From assembly GCA_965369945.1 (NCBI GenBank), contig CBDUST010000193.1:1-8763 (forward strand): DNA of 8,763 nt, written 5' to 3'. A program made the translations under genes and the position numbers. How positions within the stretch are numbered: the first letter of the stretch is position 1; the number at the start of each line of letters is the position of its first letter. Shown piece after piece: positions 1 through 6,993 of the stretch. The notes beneath the pieces are model-generated. The model saw only the letters and a list, made by a program, of their open reading frames with translations. It was not told where the DNA came from and made no database searches. This DNA is from JADFNO01 sp965369945. GTDB lineage: Bacteria > Planctomycetota > Phycisphaerae > Phycisphaerales > SM1A02.

Positions 1-99
1 GGTTAACGGAATCGCCCCACCAGCAACAACCGCCGTCGCTTTCACGAAGTCTCGACGAGTGCAGTTCGTATCGTGTAATGTGTCGTTTGATTCGCTCAC
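1..99 (-). CDS. N-terminus of a Tat-exported protein (partial)
   Basis: This is the first 33 codons of a minus-strand gene that runs off the left edge of the window. It starts at a GTG (99-97) preceded by an AGGAGA ribosome binding site at a 5-nt spacing. The peptide has a polar n-region, then TRRDFVK at residues 14-20 and a small-residue hydrophobic stretch (TAVVAGGAIPL), which is a twin-arginine signal. The signal closely resembles that of the Gfo/Idh/MocA protein two genes upstream (TRRDFVKTT), so a paralogous oxidoreductase or another sugar-metabolism enzyme is likely, but the mature domain is not visible and I assign no function. It lies 40 bp downstream of the isomerase-like gene in the same direction, so it is probably the next gene of that operon. 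Confidence 0.7.
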   Translation of the reverse strand, partial: MSESNDTLHDTNCTRRDFVKATAVVAGGAIPLT

Positions 100-104
100 G
101 ATTA

Positions 105-110
105 TCTCCT
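105..110 (-). promoter_or_regulatory. Ribosome binding site for the partial Tat-signal gene
   Basis: AGGAGA on the minus strand lies 5 nt before the GTG at 99. It supports the non-ATG start of the partial gene. A small inverted repeat, CTTGCA/TGCAAG at 114-127, sits just upstream in the 40-bp intergenic gap. It has no T-run and is not a convincing terminator. Confidence 0.6.
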
Positions 111-139
111 TTTCTTGCAAGTGCAAGGGCACGGATATT

Positions 140-1057
140 CTAGCTAACGAATATGCGGTCCATCCGAGCGACAATATCGCGTAAGCGCTCCTCGTCGCCG
201 CCGGACACTTCGGCCGACGCCCAACCAGCGTAGCCGATCTCATCGAGCGCCTTCATCACAGCAGGCCAATCGCAATCGCCTTCCAGCAGTTTCACGCCGA
301 ACCCTTTCCAAAGCCCTTCGTTGTCTCGTTTCTTGCGAGAATATTCTTTGATGTCGAGTTTGAGGATTCGCTTGTCGAGTGTGTAAATCCAATGCTCAGG
401 CCAGCCGTAATTGATGAGGTTGCCAACGTCGAAATACCAACCGATTGCCGGGCTATCGAACTCGTCAATGTAACGAGCAGCCTCTAATGGACTTAGCAGA
501 AAGTGGTTCCACACGTTTTCGATCGCGATCTTCACGCCAAGCTCTTCAGCCAACGGCAGCACTTTGCGAATCTCAGTTTGTGATCGTTCGTAAGCAGCGG
601 CGTAAGAGACTTGCTTATTCACAACCGCGGGAACGAGCAACACGGTCGTCGCGCCGTATGCCTTGGCATCGTGCAGCGCCGTCTCGAGCCCACGGCGACC
701 CTCACCGCGCACATTAGGATCAGGATGAGACAGCGGTTTGGACCAATGCACCGAATCGATCACCCCCGGAATTGCCAGCTGCGTCTCGTCCTTTGCTCGC
801 AGCACTTCGTCACGATCGAGGTTGCTTGGGCTGTCCAGTTCGACGCCGTGAAAGCCGACCTCTCTGAGCAATTTAAACTTGTCGAGGATCGAACCCTCAA
901 CGCCCACCATTCCAAACTTCAGCGACTTCTTGATGTTCCTCGGCGCCGTGGCAGTACTTTGCATCGAAGCGTTCGCCAAAGACGTCCCCGCAGTAATCGC
1001 TGCGGTGCTCGCAACCGTTGTCTTCATAAACTCCCGTCTCGAAAACGAATCGCCCAT
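140..1057 (-). CDS. Tat-exported sugar phosphate isomerase/epimerase-like TIM barrel protein
   Basis: A 305-residue protein of the xylose isomerase-like / AP-endonuclease family 2 TIM barrel group. Members isomerise, epimerise, hydrate or dehydrate sugars and keto-sugars using a divalent metal. SRREF at residues 6-10 followed by an Ala/Thr-rich segment to about residue 33 is a Tat signal, so the enzyme should act outside the cytoplasm. Candidate metal or catalytic residues at the family positions are E180 (in IENVW), D210 (in FDVGN), D235/E238 (in LDIKE) and E283 (in AEVSGG). The start ATG lies 3 bp after the stop of the Gfo/Idh/MocA gene, so translation is probably coupled; a GGCGG-type site within the end of that gene is the only Shine-Dalgarno candidate. 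Sugar substrate is not deducible. In the known 3-keto-glycoside pathway this family supplies the hydratase step, an attractive but unproven role here. Confidence 0.85.
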   Translation of the reverse strand: MGDSFSRREFMKTTVASTAAITAGTSLANASMQSTATAPRNIKKSLKFGMVGVEGSILDKFKLLREVGFHGVELDSPSNLDRDEVLRAKDETQLAIPGVIDSVHWSKPLSHPDPNVRGEGRRGLETALHDAKAYGATTVLLVPAVVNKQVSYAAAYERSQTEIRKVLPLAEELGVKIAIENVWNHFLLSPLEAARYIDEFDSPAIGWYFDVGNLINYGWPEHWIYTLDKRILKLDIKEYSRKKRDNEGLWKGFGVKLLEGDCDWPAVMKALDEIGYAGWASAEVSGGDEERLRDIVARMDRIFVS

Positions 1058-1060
1058 GTC

Positions 1061-2401
1061 TTAGCCGCCTGCTTCGATCAGCGTCGGCGCTTCACCCCTC
1101 AGGAATTCGGTCTGGCCCGGCATCGCGACGGGGCCGACGGCAACATCGCCGAAGGCATACTCCGACGGCGTGAGATCTTCCGGCGAATAGAACGCCTCTT
1201 CCCACGTGATAGTTTTCCCGCTGTAGGCGGACATTCGCCCCATGATCGCCATCATCGTGGAGTTGCTCATCCACACGCCGTCGTTGATTGGGTTGTTGCT
1301 TCGGATCGCAGCGAACAATTCGTTGTGCTCGACCTGATACATGTTGGGGTTTTCGCCCTCGTATCGCCACGAAGATTCGCCTTCAATAACACAGCTTGGC
1401 CCCCAGGGGTTGATGGTGCAGTTACCTTTGGTCCCCATGATGTACGCCGAGTTGTCGTACGAGCATTTGGGCATTTGCCGGCAATCATGGAAGCAACGCG
1501 CACCGTTTTCGTATTCATAGACCACCGAGAAGTGATCGTAGACGTTGCCGGACTCAGGCCCCTTGCGAACTTGTCGCCCACCCAGCGCCGTGGCCTTGAT
1601 GGGCATGACGCCGTTCATCGCCCAGTTGATCCAGTCAATGCTGTGGCAAGCTTGCTCGGCAATGTGGTCGCCGGAGAGCCAGGTGAAGTGCCACCAGTTA
1701 CGCAACTGCCATTCCATGTCGGACCAATGATCCTGACGTGGCTTGGCGCCAAGCGTACCTGTGTTGTATGTCGTATGCATACTCATCACCTCGCCGATCT
1801 GCCCATCGAGGATGCGAGAGTACGTCGTACGTTGGGGGTAGCTGTAACGCCAACAGAAACCGGACATCAGCGATAGGTGCTTGCGCTTGGCTTGTGCCGC
1901 TGATTCGATGACCGAGCGCACGCCTGTCGAATCAACGGCCATGGGTTTTTCGCAGAACACATGTTTGCCCGCATCGATCGCTGCCTTGAGATGGGCTGGG
2001 CGAAAATGTGGCGGCGTGGTCAGAATCACAACGTCAACGTCACTCTCGATGACTCTGTGATACGCATCAAAGCCGATGAAACGTCGTTCGTCGGGGACGT
2101 TCACACGATCGCCGAATTTGGATTGCAAGTTGTCGTGGCTGGAGGCGAGGCGATCTTCAAAGACATCACCCATAGCGACCAACTCCACACCGGGATCAGC
2201 GCTCAATGCCTGGCCGGCAGCCCCGGTCCCACGCCCTCCACACCCGATGAATCCCAGGCGAATCGTGTCGTCGCCGCGTGCGTGGGCCCAAGTCGGCGCA
2301 ATAAGCGCCCCGGCCGTGGCAACCGCAGCGGTCGTCTTGACGAAGTCACGGCGTGTTACATCGCCGTTTGCGCTGATCTTGTTTTCGTTGTTAGTTCTCA
2401 T
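1061..2401 (-). CDS. Tat-exported Gfo/Idh/MocA family oxidoreductase
   Basis: A 446-residue NAD(P)-dependent oxidoreductase. A Tat signal (TRRDF at residues 16-20, Ala-rich h-region to about residue 41) precedes a Rossmann fold with GFIGCGGRG (50-58). The family signature EKP (151-153, in FCEKPMAVD) follows. The C-terminal alpha/beta domain carries SGDHIAEQACHSIDW (243-257), where the family's catalytic Asp/His region lies. Members oxidise or reduce sugar hydroxyls, and Tat export of a folded, cofactor-loaded enzyme implies a periplasmic glycoside substrate. The reading frame stays open to 2461, but the ATG at 2401 is preferred because AAGGAG lies 6 nt before it and it gives a normal Tat n-region. 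The gene begins 11 bp inside the end of the FGE-like gene and ends 3 bp before the isomerase-like gene, so all three are probably co-transcribed. Substrate is unknown; oxidation at C3 of a glycoside is an inference from context. Confidence 0.92.
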   Translation of the reverse strand: MRTNNENKISANGDVTRRDFVKTTAAVATAGALIAPTWAHARGDDTIRLGFIGCGGRGTGAAGQALSADPGVELVAMGDVFEDRLASSHDNLQSKFGDRVNVPDERRFIGFDAYHRVIESDVDVVILTTPPHFRPAHLKAAIDAGKHVFCEKPMAVDSTGVRSVIESAAQAKRKHLSLMSGFCWRYSYPQRTTYSRILDGQIGEVMSMHTTYNTGTLGAKPRQDHWSDMEWQLRNWWHFTWLSGDHIAEQACHSIDWINWAMNGVMPIKATALGGRQVRKGPESGNVYDHFSVVYEYENGARCFHDCRQMPKCSYDNSAYIMGTKGNCTINPWGPSCVIEGESSWRYEGENPNMYQVEHNELFAAIRSNNPINDGVWMSNSTMMAIMGRMSAYSGKTITWEEAFYSPEDLTPSEYAFGDVAVGPVAMPGQTEFLRGEAPTLIEAGG

Positions 2402-3254
2402 GGGTTGCTCCTTCATCTTCTTCCGGTACACAAACGACTCGCAAGCCGACAAAACCCGCATCGGTCAGCCACCAAATCCCTTTGGGAATCTGCGGGTCAA
2501 GTTCGTTCCACTGATCCGTCGGCTCCACGCGCGCCGAGCACCCGATCGCATCGGCTCGGTCCTTATATGACCCGCCCATGGTAACACCAGACCCGTCCAC
2601 TGCGGTGCACCATTCCGAGGCGTTTCCGTACATATCGTGCAGTCCGACGGCGTTGGGCATCTTCGTCGCCACCGGGTGTGTCTTGAATTTCGCGTTTTCG
2701 GCGTACCACGCATGGTCGCCTACCAGCGGCTCACCTAGCGCGGCATCGCCACATGCCAACATCCACTCGGTCTGAGTCGGCAATCGATACATTCGCCCCG
2801 TCTTCCGTGACAGCCATTCACAGAAAGTTCGCGCTCCGTGATAGGAAACTGAAATCACCGGGAAGCCGGCCCGCCCGAAGCCGCGATCCATCGAGATGTA
2901 CGGCTTACTGGGGCGCGAGACCGCATCCACCCCCGGATTACCCTCCGTTCCAGTGTCGTCAAGCCCGTAGGTGAAGAGATCGTAAAGCTCCCAGGTTACC
3001 TCGGTCTTAGAGATCAGAAACGGCCCTCGACCGACCGGAATCATCTCAAACGAAACCGTTGTCCCCTCGATTGATTGTGAGAACGGTTCGAGCGAAACAG
3101 CCGGCCTCGCAGTCGCGCGGGAGATCACATCCGGAGCCTTGGATCGAGAAGCGCAGCTGGCGAAACTAAGCCAAGCGACGAGCATCGTTATCATGGCGAC
3201 CGACCGGCCCACCAACGAGCTGCGCCTCATTCTTGGTTCGCGACTATCTCCCAT
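2391..3254 (-). CDS. FGE-sulfatase (SUMF1/EgtB-like) domain lipoprotein, probably non-catalytic
   Basis: About 287 residues. The N-terminus has basic residues, a hydrophobic segment (18-33) and a candidate lipobox FASC with Cys34, so it is probably a lipoprotein. Residues 67-280 match the FGE-sulfatase fold: ISKTEVTWELYDLF (81-94), FPVISVSYHGARTFCEWLS (131-149), RLPTQTEW (157-164), GLHDMYGNASEWC (204-216), GGSY (227-230) and a terminal GLRVVC. Formylglycine-generating enzymes use two cysteines spaced five apart; here only Cys239 (in GCSARV) is present and the position five before it is Ala234, so formylglycine synthesis is doubtful, and no sulfatase gene is in the window. A structural, sugar-binding or other role is possible. 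The start is uncertain: the frame is open to 3380, and ATGs at 3260, 3254 and 3230 all give a usable signal peptide. The gene is first in the leftward set and its end overlaps the Gfo/Idh/MocA start. Confidence 0.8.
   Translation of the reverse strand: MGDSREPRMRRSSLVGRSVAMITMLVAWLSFASCASRSKAPDVISRATARPAVSLEPFSQSIEGTTVSFEMIPVGRGPFLISKTEVTWELYDLFTYGLDDTGTEGNPGVDAVSRPSKPYISMDRGFGRAGFPVISVSYHGARTFCEWLSRKTGRMYRLPTQTEWMLACGDAALGEPLVGDHAWYAENAKFKTHPVATKMPNAVGLHDMYGNASEWCTAVDGSGVTMGGSYKDRADAIGCSARVEPTDQWNELDPQIPKGIWWLTDAGFVGLRVVCVPEEDEGATHEN
2408..2413 (-). promoter_or_regulatory. Ribosome binding site deciding the Gfo/Idh/MocA start
   Basis: AAGGAG on the minus strand is 6 nt upstream of the ATG at 2401 and lies inside the last codons of the FGE-like gene. 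It favours this start over the in-frame upstream ATGs at 2416 and 2461. Confidence 0.7.
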
Positions 3255-3258
3255 CACC

Positions 3259-4293
3259 ATGAATGCCATACCTCGTTTCATCCTCAGTAGCGTCCTCATG
3301 CTCGGCTTGGCAGCCTGTGATTGCAGTTGCTCGATCGGTCGTGATGATCTCAGCCGGCACGAATATACCCAGATCATCATGGGTGTTGAGGCTCGAATTG
3401 TCCTTTATAGCGAGAACGAGCGGACCGCGAGCCGTGCAGCCAGGGCAGCGTTTGACCGAATGAACGACCTCGATGCCGTTCTGAGCGACTATCGCCGCGA
3501 GAGCGAACTGATGCGGGTTTGCCGGGCATCAGGCGGTCCACCGATCCATGTGAGCGATGACTTGTTTGGGATTCTCGTCCAAGCTGACGAAATCGTGACG
3601 CTCAGCAACGGTACGTTTGACCCGTCCGTAGGACCGCTCGTGCAACTTTGGCGGGAGGCTCGTCGCACCAACGAACGACCCAGCCGTGCCGCGACCGCCG
3701 ACGCCATGAGCCGCGTCGGTTGGAGCAAGATTACCCTCGATTCACAAGAACGCACGGTTCAGTTGGCCGTACCAAACATGCAACTGGATTTGGGCGGAAT
3801 CGGAAAGGGGTTCGCCGTGGATGAAGCGATCGCAGTGCTCGTCGCGGCTGGGGTCACCCGATGTCTCGTTGACTTAGGCGGCGATATCGCAGCCGGCGAT
3901 CCCCCACCCGGCAAGAACGCATGGACCGTCGCCGTGACTTCCAATCCGAGGCGCACTGACGTCATAAGAATCCCGTTGCGCCGGATGGGGATCGCAACTT
4001 CGGCCGACACCGAGCAATTCGTGCAAATAGGCGAGGATCGCTTCTCACACATTATTGACCCGAGAACGGGACTCCCCCTGACCAGCCGAATCGCGGTGAC
4101 CGTGATCGCTCCGGACGCAGCCTTAGCTGACGCTCTCGCCTCGGCGGTCAGCGTACTTGGACCCGATGACGGCCTGAAGCTGTTGCAATCTTTCCCACGC
4201 AGTTGGGCTCGAATCGTGCTCCAAACCGGCCAAGGACCGCGCATCGTGCAGAGCGCGGATTTCCCAGCCCCAATCGATACCGAAGTTCGCTAG
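3259..4293 (+). CDS. apbE: FAD:protein FMN transferase, ApbE-family lipoprotein
   Basis: A 344-residue ApbE-family enzyme, which transfers FMN from FAD to a Thr/Ser of exported flavoproteins in the presence of Mg2+. A signal peptide ends in lipobox LAAC with Cys20, so it is probably anchored in the periplasm. Family motifs appear in order: LDLGGIGKGFAVDEA (176 onward), LVDLGGDI (203-210), GIATSADTE (244-252), SHIIDPRTGLP (263-273) and the Mg-site region ADALASA (290-296). In the last motif the usual ADALATA Thr is replaced by Ser295, a conservative change. The frame is open to 3139, but the ATG at 3259 is chosen because it starts directly before the signal peptide. No good Shine-Dalgarno precedes it. 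It is first in the rightward gene set, 48 bp before the DUF1080 gene. No flavin-acceptor protein (NqrC/RnfG or FMN-bind domain) is visible nearby, so its target lies elsewhere. Confidence 0.92.
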   Translation: MNAIPRFILSSVLMLGLAACDCSCSIGRDDLSRHEYTQIIMGVEARIVLYSENERTASRAARAAFDRMNDLDAVLSDYRRESELMRVCRASGGPPIHVSDDLFGILVQADEIVTLSNGTFDPSVGPLVQLWREARRTNERPSRAATADAMSRVGWSKITLDSQERTVQLAVPNMQLDLGGIGKGFAVDEAIAVLVAAGVTRCLVDLGGDIAAGDPPPGKNAWTVAVTSNPRRTDVIRIPLRRMGIATSADTEQFVQIGEDRFSHIIDPRTGLPLTSRIAVTVIAPDAALADALASAVSVLGPDDGLKLLQSFPRSWARIVLQTGQGPRIVQSADFPAPIDTEVR

Positions 4294-4341
4294 GCTGATC
4301 GTTCGCTTCGCTAGTATCTACCGCTGGAAGGACTATGGACC

Positions 4342-5073
4342 ATGAGTAGAAAGCAGCTTTGGGGACTGACGGTCGTCGGCCTGGGACTCGTAGGTTGCTC
4401 GCACACACCGCCGATGTCCGAGTCGACGATGCACTACGCACCGCCGACGGGCTTTACCTCGCTGTTGAACGGGCGCGACTTGACGGGCTGGCGCGGATTG
4501 GTTGGCGGACCGCCGATGCTGGCCGGCCTCTCACCCGATGAATTGGCGAAGTCCCAGCGCGCTGCAGACGACGACGCGCGCATCCATTGGAGTGTGCAAG
4601 ATGGCGTGCTGCATTTCGATGGACGCGGAGCGAGCCTGGTCACCCATCGGCCGTACGGCGATTTTGAACTCACCCTCGATTGGAAGATCGATCCCGGCGG
4701 AGACAGCGGCATCTATCTGCGCGGCACACCACAAGTTCAGATTTGGGATAATGAAGTGGGCTCCGGCGGGCTTTACAACAATCAAGAGCACCCCTCGAAG
4801 CCGCTCGTGGCGGCGGACCATCCGCCGGGCCAGTGGAATTCGTTTCGCATCGTGATGATCGGCGAGCGCGTCACGGTTTGGCTCAACGATTCGCTGGTCG
4901 TCGCTGATACGCCTCTGGAGAACTACTGGGAGCGCGACGAGCCGATCTACGAATTCGGGCCGATCGAACTTCAAGCCCACGGCAATCCGCTATGGTTCAG
5001 GAATATCTTCATTCGCGAGATAACGCAGCCGGCAAACGAACGGGTCTTTCATGGCGATTTCCAGGGGCGGTAA
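4342..5073 (+). CDS. DUF1080 / 3-keto-disaccharide hydrolase family lipoprotein
   Basis: A 243-residue protein. Residues 1-19 are a lipoprotein signal ending in LVGC (Cys19). The rest is one concanavalin-like jelly-roll domain of the DUF1080 family: FTSLLNGRDLTGW (38-50), GGDSGIYLRG (119-128), QVQIWDNE (131-138), an SGGLYNN segment, GQWNSFRI (163-170) and GPIELQAHGNPLWFRNI (206-222). Family members act on 3-keto-glycosides, cleaving them after C3 oxidation by a Gfo/Idh/MocA partner; others are seen only as carbohydrate-binding modules of larger proteins. The start is supported by GGAAGGA about 9 nt upstream. It is 12 bp before the GH127 gene. Together with the divergent oxidoreductase and isomerase-like genes this is the strongest hint to the locus function. 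The exact reaction (hydrolysis or elimination) and substrate are not readable from sequence. Confidence 0.9.
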   Translation: MSRKQLWGLTVVGLGLVGCSHTPPMSESTMHYAPPTGFTSLLNGRDLTGWRGLVGGPPMLAGLSPDELAKSQRAADDDARIHWSVQDGVLHFDGRGASLVTHRPYGDFELTLDWKIDPGGDSGIYLRGTPQVQIWDNEVGSGGLYNNQEHPSKPLVAADHPPGQWNSFRIVMIGERVTVWLNDSLVVADTPLENYWERDEPIYEFGPIELQAHGNPLWFRNIFIREITQPANERVFHGDFQGR

Positions 5074-5074
5074 T

Positions 5075-5078
5075 GGAG
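5075..5078 (+). promoter_or_regulatory. Ribosome binding site deciding the GH127 start
   Basis: GGAG lies directly after the DUF1080 stop codon. It is only 1 nt from the ATG at 5080 but 7 nt from the ATG at 5086, so the second ATG is the better start. Confidence 0.5.
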
Positions 5079-5085
5079 CATGCCC

Positions 5086-6993
5086 ATGAATCTCACGGCA
5101 ACTTACGCAGCAGCTTTCATATCGATGTGCGCTATGCCAACTCATGTAGCGGCTGAGAATCCGGCGAGCCTTACGCCGGTCGCGTTTACAAGTGTGCGAC
5201 TGACGGACGAGTTCTGGGCCAAGCGCATCGAAACGAATCGCAAACAAACGCTCTCGTATTGCTTTTCCAAATGTAAAGAGACCGGGCGGCTGCGGAACTT
5301 CGCCAAAGCGAGCGGTCGAGTCGAAGGTGAGTTTGAGGGCATCTACTACAACGATTCGGATGTGTACAAGGTTATCGAAGGCGCCGCCTATTCACTAGCG
5401 GCGCATCCTGATTCGGAATTGGACTCATATCTCGATCATCTCATCGACGACATCGCTACGGCGCAGCAGCCGGATGGGTATCTGAACACCTATCACACGC
5501 TCGTTGAACCTGATAAGAGATGGACGAACATCCGTCGAATGCACGAGCTGTATTGTGCCGGCCATCTGTTTGAAGCAGCGGTTGCGCATTATCAAGCGAC
5601 GACCAAGCGATCACTTCTGGATGTTGCGATCAAGCTCGCCGACCACATCGATTCGGTCTTCGGGCCGGGTAAACGTCACGATGTCCCCGGACACCAGGAA
5701 ATCGAAATCGGTTTGGTGAAACTAGCGGGCGTGACCGGTGATGATCGCTACTCGGCTTTGGCGAAGTTCTTCCTCGATCAACGCGGACGAGCTGAAGGGC
5801 GAGAATCCTACGGCCCGTATTGTCAGGACCACAAACCGGTCATCGAACAAACCAAACCGGTGGGACATGCCGTGCGCGCGATGTATCAATACTGCGGCAT
5901 GGCGGACGTCGCGGCGCTGACCGACGATGAGTCTTATCTCAATGCGCTGGACAACCTTTGGCGAAATGAAGTCGAGACGAAGTTGTATCTCACCGGCGGT
6001 GTGGGGGCACGGCGCCGAGGTGAAGCGTTCGGAGGCGACTACGAACTGCCAAACGCGACCGCGTACAACGAGACATGCGCCGCCATCGGCAACGCGATGT
6101 GGAACCATCGCATGAACTTGCTGCACGGCAATACGAAGTATGCTGATGTGCTGGAACGCATCATCTACAACGGGTTCCTGTCAGGCGTTTCACTCAGCGG
6201 CGATCGATTTTTCTATCCCAATCCATTGGAAAGCGACGGCGAATATCATCGCAGCGAGTGGTTCAACACATCATGTTGCCCGGTCAATGTCGTGCGGTTT
6301 GTGCCGTCGATTGCTGGGTATGTGTATGCGCATAACGACCACGACATCTTCGTCAACCTGTACGTTGCGGGCAGCGCGGTCGTCTCATCGCCCGACGCCG
6401 AAGTGAAACTCACACAAGAGACACGCTATCCGTGGGATGGCAAGGTGCGAATGACCGTCGATCCGGTGGAGGAGCGCGCGTTTTCGGTGAACCTGCGTAT
6501 CCCCGGATGGGCCACGAATGCGCCCGTGCCGAGCGATCTGTATTCGTACATCGACGATGAAAGTAGTGAATCGATCACGATTCACGTCAACGGTTCGCCG
6601 GTCGATGATTACCCGATAGAGAGTGGTTATGCGACGCTCGATCGCACGTGGAAATCAGGCGATGTGATTGAACTGAACTTGCCGATGCCTGTGCGGTTGG
6701 TTCGTTCGCATGACAAAGTGGAAGCGAATGTGGGGCGCGTGGCGATTGAGCGCGGGCCGATCGTGTATTGCCTTGAAGCGATGGACGTCGATGCGCCGCT
6801 GAAGGACATCGTCTTACCCATTGATATCGAACTGACTACTGAGCATCGATCAGACCTACTCGGGGGCGTAACGGTGATCAAAGGTGAAGCGAATCGTATC
6901 CACTTCACCGCCATCCCCTACTACGCCTGGGATCACCGCGAACCTGGGGCGATGATAGTGTGGATACCAGCAGGAAGCGGCTCGCAGCGATGA
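5086..6993 (+). CDS. GH127 (DUF1680) beta-L-arabinofuranosidase-like glycosidase, exported
   Basis: A 635-residue enzyme of the DUF1680 family. The family type enzyme, Bifidobacterium HypBA1, is a retaining beta-L-arabinofuranosidase with a zinc-bound cysteine nucleophile. Residues 1-23 form a probable Sec signal (cleavage near HVAA/EN), although its n-region lacks positive charge. An (alpha/alpha)6 barrel follows, containing YYNDSDVYKVIEG, QQPDGYLNTYH and HELYCAGHLFEAA. All key residues are present: E313 as acid/base (16 residues before the metal Glu, as in HypBA1), E329 and C331 (YNETC), and C397-C398 (TSCCP), C397 being the equivalent nucleophile. The C-terminal half is beta-sandwich, including LRIPGWA, ending near WIPAGSG. 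The gene follows DUF1080 by 12 bp and overlaps the next gene by 4 bp (ATGA). Other specificities are known among DUF1680 relatives, so the arabinose substrate is likely rather than certain. Confidence 0.92.
   Translation: MNLTATYAAAFISMCAMPTHVAAENPASLTPVAFTSVRLTDEFWAKRIETNRKQTLSYCFSKCKETGRLRNFAKASGRVEGEFEGIYYNDSDVYKVIEGAAYSLAAHPDSELDSYLDHLIDDIATAQQPDGYLNTYHTLVEPDKRWTNIRRMHELYCAGHLFEAAVAHYQATTKRSLLDVAIKLADHIDSVFGPGKRHDVPGHQEIEIGLVKLAGVTGDDRYSALAKFFLDQRGRAEGRESYGPYCQDHKPVIEQTKPVGHAVRAMYQYCGMADVAALTDDESYLNALDNLWRNEVETKLYLTGGVGARRRGEAFGGDYELPNATAYNETCAAIGNAMWNHRMNLLHGNTKYADVLERIIYNGFLSGVSLSGDRFFYPNPLESDGEYHRSEWFNTSCCPVNVVRFVPSIAGYVYAHNDHDIFVNLYVAGSAVVSSPDAEVKLTQETRYPWDGKVRMTVDPVEERAFSVNLRIPGWATNAPVPSDLYSYIDDESSESITIHVNGSPVDDYPIESGYATLDRTWKSGDVIELNLPMPVRLVRSHDKVEANVGRVAIERGPIVYCLEAMDVDAPLKDIVLPIDIELTTEHRSDLLGGVTVIKGEANRIHFTAIPYYAWDHREPGAMIVWIPAGSGSQR

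Noticed and set aside
114..127. Inverted repeat CTTGCA/TGCAAG as a terminator
   Set aside because: The stem is short with a 2-nt loop, has no T-run and lies between co-directional genes with a good ribosome binding site.
611..1876. 421-codon plus-strand open frame
   Set aside because: It lies antisense across the boundary of two well-supported minus-strand genes, is Arg/His-rich and resembles no family. It is a by-product of codon usage on the opposite strand.
1961..2584. 207-codon plus-strand open frame
   Set aside because: It is antisense to the Gfo/Idh/MocA and FGE-like genes, crosses their junction and has no recognisable domain.
2391..3254. The FGE-like, DUF1080 or GH127 protein as the flavin acceptor of ApbE
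   Set aside because: I looked for a D/E-x-x-S/T-G-A/S-T/S type acceptor motif; the nearest (DGSGVT in the FGE-like protein) has the wrong spacing.
3139..3258. N-terminal extension of ApbE to 3139
   Set aside because: It would put 40 charged residues before a clear lipoprotein signal peptide and overlap the FGE-like gene antisense.
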